DNA of 64,000 bases from Chitinophaga sp. Ak27 (GTDB lineage Bacteria > Bacteroidota > Bacteroidia > Chitinophagales > Chitinophagaceae): NCBI RefSeq assembly GCF_012726295.1, contig NZ_JABAOB010000002.1, positions 620,001 through 684,000 on the forward strand. Reading direction: 5' to 3'. The notes beneath the pieces are model-generated. The model was not told the DNA's origin. It did not search any database and saw only the letters and a program-made list of their open reading frames with translations. The translations under genes and the position numbers were made by a program. Positions 27,331 through 34,562 of this stretch are shown here, one piece after another (position 1 is the first letter of the stretch; the number at the start of each line of letters is the position of its first letter).

Positions 27331-29760
27331 TTAGTTCAGTCTTTTCCGGATTTCTTCGTTAGCAGTTTCCCTGGTTTTTACTTTTTGTAGTTTCGTATTC
27401 CCAAAGTTATATCTGACTTTAAATGTTACTGCCCTATTGTAGTTGTTGATGCTGTAGCGATTGGCCGACAACAGGTTATTGGTATATAAGTTATCGTTCA
27501 AAACAGATGACCCGTTGTATATATCAGTAAATATCAGGTTGAAAGAAAAGTCGTGAATTGTTTTTCTGATTTGTATGTCGAGAGATGAAGTACTATTTAG
27601 CCGCTTACCGCTGATAGCAGATACTGGTCCGTTGTAGTTAAATGTTACAAAGGCAGCCCATTTTGTTCTTTTGGAAATGTATACATAGTTGTCGAGTATA
27701 AAATCGAGGCTATGATTGGTTATGTTAAGGGGAACAGCAGGCGCCTTTCCGAGATAGCTACTATAACTGTAAGAGGGCGTGAGGTAGATTTCCCAGACTC
27801 CCTTGAAAAGAGATTGATGTAAATTGATGATGAGTTTCAATTCGTTTGCAACCCCATAGTTTAGGTAGGTCTTCTTGAAACTATATTCGCCGTTATCACT
27901 GACTGGCACAATAAAGCTTGCGTTGGCATTGGTGTTATTGGTATATGTGAGGGAGAGAACGTAATCGCTTTTTAGTGTATAAGTAAACTCCAGGATGTTT
28001 GCCAGAGACGGTTGTAGATATGGATTGTTTTGCGAGAAGTAATGTTGAGAGATATATGTTCTCCCAGGGTAGAGGAGCTCTACAGTCGGACGGTTTATCT
28101 TTCTCGAATAACTTAATGCAAACTGATTCGTTGAGTTCAAGCTGTAACTTAACGCCGCGTTTGGGAAAAAATTAATGTAACTGCTATCTACCGATATTCC
28201 AATGTTTTTTTCCTGTGTCCTATATTTTGTCACCTCCGCCCGCATTCCTATTTTACCATCCCATTTTTCATTGAAACGTCTTGAGACGCTGGCAAATACA
28301 GCATAGTACCACTCATTATATTTATAGTAAACACTCCTCAAACTGTCCGGTTGATAGCCGTTTGGATGTCTCTGGATGTAATAATGCTGGTTATTGCTAA
28401 TGGTGGTGGAGCTTATTTGAATGCCTGTTGTAAGGAAAAATTGGTTTGCGATTTTTCTTCCATACTCCAGGCGTCCGGAAATGTTAAAGAAGGCCTGGGG
28501 CAGATCGCTTTGATATTGATGGAGGTCGTTTTGCAGGCTATCTGTGTCATTTGTACTCCACTCGTTTTTCTGTCGTTGGAAGAAGTGGTTATAATCAACG
28601 TTAGCATCCAGATAGTTTTGGCCGGCAGAATCAATTTTCAGGTGATAGTTGATATTGCCGAAGTTGTATATATAAGTGTCGCTACCGGTGTTGTTGAGTT
28701 TTTGTAAAGAATCCGGCCTGCTTTGATCGTATTTTGAGAATAGTGTGCTGGTTTGTGTATTTGATTTTCCGGTCACCCCGGAAAACCATCCATTGTAGCT
28801 AAGTGAGCTGCTTTTATTAATGTCATAATCCACTTTTAATCCGTTTCCAAAAACCCAGTAACGCCTGAAGTTTCTTGTCTGTAGGTCATTATTGGTTTTG
28901 TCGGCGTAGGCAAAATGTTGATCAGCAGTGTAGTAATTGAAGTCCCGGTTGAAAAACGGAATGAGCTGAAGACTAATTTTATTTTTTCTATAGTCAATCA
29001 GACCAGAGAGAATGGATTTATTATAAGGCCCCTGTTGTGTTAAAAGGGAAACTGTGCCCAGCCAGCCCTCATTCAGCTGATGCTTCATGTTGATATTGAT
29101 GATACCTCCACTTGTATTAGCAGGGTATTCGCTTCCGGGGTTGGTGATCAGTTCTACGCTTTTGATATTTCCCGCAGGAGTCGCTTTCAATAGCTCAATA
29201 AGCATTTCCCTGGGTATAGCAGTTTTCTTGTTGTTAATATAGACTACGGTTCCTGACTTGCCAATAATTGAAAAGGTGTTATTTTTTTCATCCTGTTTGA
29301 CAAACGGTATATGCCTCATAAGTTCTACAGCATCACTTCCTTCCATGATACGTTTATCAGGAGTGTAAACGAATCGATCAGATTTTCGTTCGAATGTTTT
29401 ATAACCATACACAGTCACCGTTTTCAATAAATCAGATCGCAGTGCCAGTTTGATATTAGCGGTTGTGTCGCCCGTCAAATGCAGGGGAATGATGGAATCA
29501 TATGTGTTAATATTGCTTATTATAAGCTTGTAATGACCAGGATCGAGATTGGCTATTGTATAGTGCCCGGTGCTGTCTGAAATTGTGCTTGTTACAATGG
29601 ATGAATCTTTTAGCAGTGTTATTCCTGCATATGCTATTGGGCGTTTGCTATCGTCACACAGTAAACCTCTTATGAGGCATTGGGCAGAAGCGATATTTGA
29701 GAAAAGCAATGGCATAAACATAAAGGTTAACGCTATAGGTAGTTTCCTGTAGTTAAGCAT
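27331..29760 (-). CDS. TonB-dependent-receptor-like outer-membrane beta-barrel protein
   Basis: A protein of about 809 residues with a signal peptide (MLNYRKLPIALTFMFMPLLF to SAQ). It has a carboxypeptidase-regulatory-like domain (LLCDDSKRPIAYAGITLLKD), a plug (GSDAVELMRHIPFVKQDEKN, then VELITNPGSEYPANTSGGII) and a large beta-barrel of the OMP_b-brl_3 type. It is the first gene of the minus-strand RiPP unit, 75 bases before the precursor start. It could take up the peptide product, act as its outer-membrane exit, or sense it. The start at 29760 gives the best signal peptide; one at 29775 is also possible. Confidence 0.87.
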   Translation of the reverse strand: MLNYRKLPIALTFMFMPLLFSNIASAQCLIRGLLCDDSKRPIAYAGITLLKDSSIVTSTISDSTGHYTIANLDPGHYKLIISNINTYDSIIPLHLTGDTTANIKLALRSDLLKTVTVYGYKTFERKSDRFVYTPDKRIMEGSDAVELMRHIPFVKQDEKNNTFSIIGKSGTVVYINNKKTAIPREMLIELLKATPAGNIKSVELITNPGSEYPANTSGGIININMKHQLNEGWLGTVSLLTQQGPYNKSILSGLIDYRKNKISLQLIPFFNRDFNYYTADQHFAYADKTNNDLQTRNFRRYWVFGNGLKVDYDINKSSSLSYNGWFSGVTGKSNTQTSTLFSKYDQSRPDSLQKLNNTGSDTYIYNFGNINYHLKIDSAGQNYLDANVDYNHFFQRQKNEWSTNDTDSLQNDLHQYQSDLPQAFFNISGRLEYGRKIANQFFLTTGIQISSTTISNNQHYYIQRHPNGYQPDSLRSVYYKYNEWYYAVFASVSRRFNEKWDGKIGMRAEVTKYRTQEKNIGISVDSSYINFFPNAALSYSLNSTNQFALSYSRKINRPTVELLYPGRTYISQHYFSQNNPYLQPSLANILEFTYTLKSDYVLSLTYTNNTNANASFIVPVSDNGEYSFKKTYLNYGVANELKLIINLHQSLFKGVWEIYLTPSYSYSSYLGKAPAVPLNITNHSLDFILDNYVYISKRTKWAAFVTFNYNGPVSAISGKRLNSTSSLDIQIRKTIHDFSFNLIFTDIYNGSSVLNDNLYTNNLLSANRYSINNYNRAVTFKVRYNFGNTKLQKVKTRETANEEIRKRLN

Positions 29761-29900
29761 ATAACAATTCGACATTGTTAGAAAAGAAGCACTGAAACAA
29801 GGAATGTTGATTCCTGTTTTTTTATAGCACGTGTAAAGTTAAATGTGTGATTGACACTAGTGCCTTGGCATGTTTAATTAGTCCAGATCCTTTTGGTTGT

Positions 29901-30043
29901 TGTCACGGGTTATTATCATGCTACGCTAAATCATTCCAAGTATCACAGGTTAGTATCACGGGTTACCATTAATCTTTAGTTAAGTATAAGTATAAGTATT
30001 ACAGGTTAATTGTCTCTTTGGTTATTCCGATCGTCATGGGTTA
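29901..30043. repeat. Five degenerate 12-base direct repeats
   Basis: Copies of a TATCACAGGTTA-like motif start at 29901 (TGTCACGGGTTA), 29941 (TATCACAGGTTA), 29954 (TATCACGGGTTA), 29997 (TATTACAGGTTA) and 30032 (CGTCATGGGTTA). All are in the same orientation and lie 140-280 bases upstream of the receptor gene. An AAGTAT triplet repeat sits between copies at about 29982-29999. They could be operator sites or a decayed repeat array. Confidence 0.55.
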
Positions 30044-30360
30044 TTTGCTATTGGGTCAATTGTATGTTACAATAGGATTATTTTCCGTTAGTCGTACAAA
30101 TAGAAACAATTTTTCTTTTCCAACAAAATTTTTTTTTCTCATATCCATCTTGTACGGAAAGCTTTGATGGACGTACTTTTACGTTATGGCTGACATATAA
30201 CTAGATAAGAAATAATAGATAGAATATTGACAAATGGCGTTCCTGTACTGGCGATTTTATTTTTTTTCTTCTGAAGAAAACAGATCGCTATATCTGGTTT
30301 AAACGAAGTTAATATTTGAGCGTACTCGGAAGGTTTTGTGACTTATGCATTATAGGATCC
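30044..30360. other. AT-rich intergenic sequence
   Basis: About 320 bases with no supported gene. Runs of T and A are frequent (for example near 30110-30135), and no hairpin or operator is evident. Confidence 0.4.
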
Positions 30361-30622
30361 TCACTGCAACTTTTTTCGATAGGAAACCTTATCTGCGATC
30401 AAATGTCTTCCGTATAACTTTATCAGGTTAAACCGGTCGATGAACAGGAAGGTGTCATGATGTCTTTTACCGGCCATCCCCATTATGCTTTTCAGGGCTA
30501 ATCCATTAAAGCGGGCTCCATCGATGGCGTTTCTAATAAACACTATGGTCGGTAACAAACTGCTTCCCTTCGCTAATCAATACATAGTAGGATAGAAGAA
30601 CCTTTTCATTTTTTCTTTTCAT
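30361..30622 (-). pseudogene. Decayed NTF2-like gene, paralogue of the gene at 33063
   Basis: The last 30 codons (DTFLFIDRFNLIKLYGRHL and on to SYRKKLQ) align closely with the end of the intact protein at 33063-33446 (DTFRFIDRFNLVKLNGKWL). DNA matching the intact gene's GRPVKDI codons follows at once in another frame, so about 180 bases of the middle are deleted and the frame is broken. A short start-like stretch (MKRKNEKVLLSYYVLISEGK) ends at a stop near 30535. The gene cannot make a full protein. Confidence 0.7.
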
Positions 30623-31089
30623 ATCTTCGATAAATATAAGTGCGTCAGTTGTAGTTAATTATATACTGTTCGGATTGCTAATTATCAATCAAAAGGAAAA
30701 TTTGGCCGGTAAAGAATAACTTTTTTATAGAAAAAAATATTCCCGTCAAACAAAATGACATCTGCTCTTGTTAGTAAGTCAGCAATTTTTTATCATTAAC
30801 TCAAAATAACCATGATCTAAGGCGTTATACCCTACCCTAGATTGCTGCACGAAAAGATTGGAAATGTTACAACAAAAACATTTACGGGCATAAACATTCA
30901 TCTGTAATGTGAACGGCTAGTTTTTACTGCCAGTACTTTGCAGCCGTTTCGTTCATGGGTGTTTAATGCAGAGGGGGATACTATGCCCTGTTCATGATTG
31001 TTTCTTCGTTTCCAATAGCTATTCCTTTAATAAATGGCGGATACCGAAAAGCCATAACAGAGTAGGTATAAACTTAAAAATCCTATTTT
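30623..31089. other. Intergenic region upstream of the PixA-like gene
   Basis: About 470 AT-rich bases with no supported gene. The promoter of the plus-strand gene at 31090 should lie near the right end. Confidence 0.4.
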
Positions 31090-31704
31090 ATGACAACCAC
31101 AAGAACAAAACCAGTAAAAGGTATTCACACAGACCAGTATGAACCAGCTGACATTGAAATCACAATAGTGATCGATACAAACTATGTAATTAAATATTGT
31201 GAAGATCACAAGATTGATCTTACCAAGTACACACAAGATAATCCATATCCGATAGACCATAATAGCGAATACATGGTTTGTACCGGATCACGTGGAATCA
31301 TCAGTGGTCAGGGCACCGCCGATTTAAATTTCAAAGCACATGTGGAGGATACCGTTTCTTTCCGCGCAGTATCTGCTTCTGATAATCAGGATAATGCAGT
31401 GATTTTGTATGGTATTATTAAGAATCCGAATGTATCACCTAATGACGACGTATTTGACACATTTCAATATACCCCTGTAACAAGAACAGGTGCAGTAGTA
31501 GCAAATCCAGACAAAAAATCGAATGGGTTGCCTCCGAAACAGAAATCAGTCACCTTTTATTCCCATAAAGCAACGGTAGGTCAACCTGGAACCGAAGCAT
31601 TTATGGTAAATTTTGCGCTATACACGTTGGATGATTCCGGAAATAATCAAACCATATATGGCTATTTCCAATGGGATCCAACCATTACGGTACCAGAGCA
31701 ATAA
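31090..31704 (+). CDS. PixA/AidA-family inclusion body protein
   Basis: A 204-residue soluble protein matching the PixA/AidA family: IEITIVIDTNYVIKY near the start, YMVCTGSRGIISGQGTADL, and VEDTVSFRAVSASDNQDNAV with ILYGI. Members were first described as crystalline inclusion proteins in Xenorhabdus and as quorum-controlled proteins in other bacteria, and their molecular function is unknown. No signal peptide is present. The gene stands alone and ends in a strong hairpin terminator, which suggests high expression. Confidence 0.85.
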   Translation: MTTTRTKPVKGIHTDQYEPADIEITIVIDTNYVIKYCEDHKIDLTKYTQDNPYPIDHNSEYMVCTGSRGIISGQGTADLNFKAHVEDTVSFRAVSASDNQDNAVILYGIIKNPNVSPNDDVFDTFQYTPVTRTGAVVANPDKKSNGLPPKQKSVTFYSHKATVGQPGTEAFMVNFALYTLDDSGNNQTIYGYFQWDPTITVPEQ

Positions 31705-31726
31705 CACACACCCATATCCAAAACTT

Positions 31727-31776
31727 AAGGCTGACTAAAAAGCATATACCCGGTATATGTTTTTTAGCCAGCCTTT
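31727..31776 (+). terminator. Strong hairpin terminator after the PixA-like gene
   Basis: A stem of about 24 bp with two mismatches runs from AAGGCTG (31727) to CAGCCTT (31774), with arms AAGGCTGACTAAAAAGCATA and TATGTTTTTTAGCCAGCCTT, and ends in four T. It begins about 20 bases after the stop codon. Confidence 0.85.
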
Positions 31777-31833
31777 TGCTGTCATGCTATATCAGTACAT
31801 ATTTAACCTTCCACAGATGATTATTCTCCCCGG

Positions 31834-32157
31834 TTAACTTTTACCTTTTTTTAATTTGGTAAGCGTTTCTTCAATCATTTCCATACGCTTTTTTACCTTT
31901 TCAGCCGAGGCGTCCAGTGTGTAGCCATCGTCCATAAGTTCCTTGACGAGCAGCATTTTTTTTATGTTTTTGTAATCATACCGCCTGTTTTTACCTTCTT
32001 CTTCGGTTAGGCTGGTGATAATTCCTTTCTCTTCCCAATACCGTATCTGGCGTGTGGCAATGCCTGTGATTTGCGAAACTTCGCCTATGCCTACTACCAG
32101 CTTATCCAAAAAGTCGAAGTCGAACGACAGGTCATTTTCTGATTTACTTTTGGTCAT
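31834..32157 (-). CDS. MerR-family transcriptional regulator
   Basis: A 107-residue protein with an N-terminal MerR winged helix-turn-helix: LVVGIGEVSQITGIATRQIR, YWEEKGII and NRRYDYKNIKKMLLVKEL. A short helical dimerisation tail follows (SAEKVKKRMEMIEETLTKLK). There is no Cys-rich metal-binding domain. It is divergent from the isochorismatase-like gene, and a palindrome abuts its start codon, so it probably represses itself and controls the neighbour. Confidence 0.9.
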   Translation of the reverse strand: MTKSKSENDLSFDFDFLDKLVVGIGEVSQITGIATRQIRYWEEKGIITSLTEEEGKNRRYDYKNIKKMLLVKELMDDGYTLDASAEKVKKRMEMIEETLTKLKKGKS

Positions 32158-32158
32158 T

Positions 32159-32175
32159 TTGTAAATTATTTACAA
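32159..32175. promoter_or_regulatory. Perfect palindrome, likely MerR operator 1
   Basis: TTGTAAATTATTTACAA is a perfect inverted repeat with a single central base. It starts two bases upstream of the MerR start codon, so binding would block the regulator's own translation-initiation or promoter region. Confidence 0.75.
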
Positions 32176-32215
32176 TTTATGTTGCAAATATAGAATTAAT
32201 GCCTTTATTTTGCAA

Positions 32216-32232
32216 TTGTAGATTATTTACAA
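32216..32232. promoter_or_regulatory. Near-perfect palindrome, likely MerR operator 2
   Basis: TTGTAGATTATTTACAA repeats the first operator with one change and lies 57 bases away, towards the divergent hydrolase gene. Two similar palindromes in one divergent control region support a real regulator-binding function. Confidence 0.72.
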
Positions 32233-32357
32233 TTTTTGAAAATTAAGAGCAATAAATGAGGTGAAGCAACTAGTAGCCGCATATACAGTAGAACGTAATT
32301 AGAAAAAAACAAGAAAAATAAAATAGGGATACTCTTTTTAATCTTAACTATATAACA

Positions 32358-32975
32358 ATGACTGCAACAATAAACGCACAGGAGCAAACCAAATCAGCCT
32401 TAATCCTCATTGAAACACAAAACGAATGGATGCACAAAGACGGTAAATTATACAAGGCGTTAGTTGAAGATAGGGAAATGATGCATCATTCAATCACTAA
32501 CATTGAAAAAGCACTGGACTATGCAAGGAAAAACAATATCGAAGTTATACACGTAGGGTTGCGCTTTGAAAAAGGCTATCCCGAATTAGCCAACGGAAAG
32601 AGCGGTTTGCGCAAAGCCATCCCGAATGCCGGAACATTCCCGATTAACGAATTTGGTTCACAGTTCTATAAAACAGTAAAGCCGATTGACGGCGAGTTTA
32701 TCGTAACCGGACGTGTCGGCGCAAGCGGATTTACAGGGTCTAATTTAGACGTGTACCTGCGTAACAACAAAATTGAAAACCTGTATTTGGTCGGATATGC
32801 TACCCATGTTTGCGTAGAGAGCACATTACGTGATGCCCACGAAAAAGGCTACAATACTTTCCTGATTTCAGACGGAACGGCTGCGTTCAACCGTATGCAG
32901 CAAGACTATGTTATACGCGAGGTCGTTCATCACTTTGGTGAACATCTCACAGTCGAAGAGTTTATTAATGAGTAG
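32358..32975 (+). CDS. Isochorismatase-like cysteine hydrolase
   Basis: A 205-residue protein of the isochorismatase fold. The presumed nucleophile is the Cys in GYATHVCVESTLRDAHEKGY. Where the usual catalytic Asp stands, the sequence has Glu (ALILIETQNEWM), and the usual Lys is Arg (VTGRVGASGFTGSNLD), so the triad reads E-R-C. Similar variants occur in some subfamilies, but the substrate cannot be predicted. It is probably controlled by the divergent MerR gene. Confidence 0.85.
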   Translation: MTATINAQEQTKSALILIETQNEWMHKDGKLYKALVEDREMMHHSITNIEKALDYARKNNIEVIHVGLRFEKGYPELANGKSGLRKAIPNAGTFPINEFGSQFYKTVKPIDGEFIVTGRVGASGFTGSNLDVYLRNNKIENLYLVGYATHVCVESTLRDAHEKGYNTFLISDGTAAFNRMQQDYVIREVVHHFGEHLTVEEFINE

Positions 32976-33062
32976 AGATTTATAAACGTAATTCCAGCGG
33001 AGGTTACAAAGCCACAGAATCATCCGTTACGGCGGGTTTTGTGGCCTGTACGTTTATAACTC

Positions 33063-33446
33063 TCACTGCAGTTCTTCCCGATAGGAGATCTTATCTACGA
33101 TCAACCATTTCCCGTTTAACTTTACGAGATTAAACCGGTCAATGAAGCGGAAGGTGTCAAAAGTCAATTGTACGTGAGCAGACCCGGTATCTCCATCCCA
33201 GGTATATGACAGTAGTTCCGGTTGACATTCCTGCAATGTTGCCTGGGCAACCAGGTCCAGGTATTGTGGCAATGTCCATTGCACCAACTTCCCTGCTATG
33301 ATGGTCCTGATGTATGCATCGGGGTGAAACGCCACCCGGAGTCTTTCGATGTCTTTTACCGGGCGTCCCTGAAGATAATCATTCAGCGTAAGCAGGATCA
33401 AATGCTTTTCGGTTTCTGCGCCAATTTTGTTTGCTTGAGTTTTCAT
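33063..33446 (-). CDS. NTF2-like (putative lumazine-binding type) protein
   Basis: A 127-residue single-domain protein of the NTF2/SnoaL-like superfamily: LTLNDYLQGRPVKDIERLRV, AFHPDAYIRTI, KLVQWTLPQYLDLV and DTFRFIDRFNLVKLNGKWLI ending in DKISYREELQ. Such proteins are usually written as putative lumazine-binding, with little functional evidence. Part of a second copy survives as a pseudogene at 30361. The ATG at 33446 is used; one at 33458 is possible. Confidence 0.82.
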   Translation of the reverse strand: MKTQANKIGAETEKHLILLTLNDYLQGRPVKDIERLRVAFHPDAYIRTIIAGKLVQWTLPQYLDLVAQATLQECQPELLSYTWDGDTGSAHVQLTFDTFRFIDRFNLVKLNGKWLIVDKISYREELQ

Positions 33447-33671
33447 GTGATATACCATTTTTGTTTTGATGAGGCAAAGCTAAGGGTGTGCGCTGTTTTG
33501 CCGGTTGGTGTTATCAAACGGATAATTGTGAAAATCAAAGAATAGGAGGGTGGGCTTCATTTGCTTTCAATTCCAGTCGGTATGTATGCGCCTGATTTTC
33601 CCGTTGGAAAACGTCTGGCGCCTTGTGTCGGATATTTTTTACAGCCATGCACTGGCGTAGTTTAAGTGTCC

Positions 33672-34250
33672 TTACCGGGAAACAGGTTGGGAAGCTATAG
33701 GAGCCGTATGCCGGGAGCCTGTAGTACCTAAATTTATAGCTCTTGCTATTCGTGGGCGATTATATCGTTGAAGGAAAATTGGATATAGGTTTAATGCGAT
33801 ATTTAATCCGAGCAGCCACAGAGATTTGAGAACTCCAAATTTAAATGCCGTGAAAACATTAAGCCCAAATACTATGAGCAAGATAATTATGTGACCTAGT
33901 TCAGATTTTTTAGTTTGATAAAGCAAATTCATCAAAGATTTGATGTTTTTTTCTACTGGCTTTGATTTTTTATTCAGTTTTTCCCATCCAATCCAAACTA
34001 ATAATTTCCTGTAGAAATTTATTCCGAGTGTTTCGTATATTCTTCCTCCCCGTTCCCATCGCTTTTCATTATAGTAAGATGAAGTAAGTGGGCTTTTCAG
34101 TGTTTCAGTAAACGCAAGCACACATAGCATCAAAAGGAAATTCAGCGCCCATGCGAAAGTAAGACTATCCAGCTTCATATAATAAACCAGTGCATATAGT
34201 GAGGCAAGTCCAATAATTGAAATTGAAATTAGGTTTAATGCTTTTCTCAT
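33672..34250 (-). CDS. CrtO-like (glycosyl-diaponeurosporenoate acyltransferase family) membrane protein
   Basis: A 192-residue protein with about four hydrophobic helices. It shows the family pattern of CrtO-type acyltransferases: RWERGGRIYETLGINFYRKL, KKSELGHIIILLIVFG and ALNLYPIFLQRYNRPRI. In Staphylococcus CrtO acylates a glycosylated carotenoid. No carotenoid gene is near here, so the substrate is unknown. The call rests on these spaced motifs and is moderate. Confidence 0.6.
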   Translation of the reverse strand: MRKALNLISISIIGLASLYALVYYMKLDSLTFAWALNFLLMLCVLAFTETLKSPLTSSYYNEKRWERGGRIYETLGINFYRKLLVWIGWEKLNKKSKPVEKNIKSLMNLLYQTKKSELGHIIILLIVFGLNVFTAFKFGVLKSLWLLGLNIALNLYPIFLQRYNRPRIARAINLGTTGSRHTAPIASQPVSR

Positions 34251-34562
34251 ATATTATGTTCATTTTTGGATGCTTTGATGCTGTTTCCCTATTTCCAAAT
34301 ATACACAATTCACTTAGCCAACAGGAAGAGCAATAAATTATTTCATGTCAGACTGTAGGATACAACGGATATTTTATCTGAGTTGCCCGGGTAAGAAGTA
34401 AATTATAGGAACCGATCAAAGGAGGATTCATAAATATAAAAAGGGGCAGGGTCCAGTTAAATAACAAAGTAATTGGATAGATTTTGGGGCTTGATTTTTT
34501 CAAAAATAAGTCCGAACTTACTATAGACGACCCAGCGCCGTCTACCCCAAACATTAATCCTT
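34251..34562. other. Intergenic region before the CHAT gene
   Basis: About 310 bases between divergent genes. I see no supported gene or hairpin. Promoters for both directions are expected here. Confidence 0.35.

Noticed and set aside
29976..30000. Short AAGTAT tandem repeat as a possible CRISPR or VNTR start
   Set aside because: Only three 6-base copies with no spacers; treated as part of the degenerate repeat region.
34348..34554. 68-codon minus-strand ORF upstream of the CHAT gene
   Set aside because: No start context or family; probably spurious in a promoter region.
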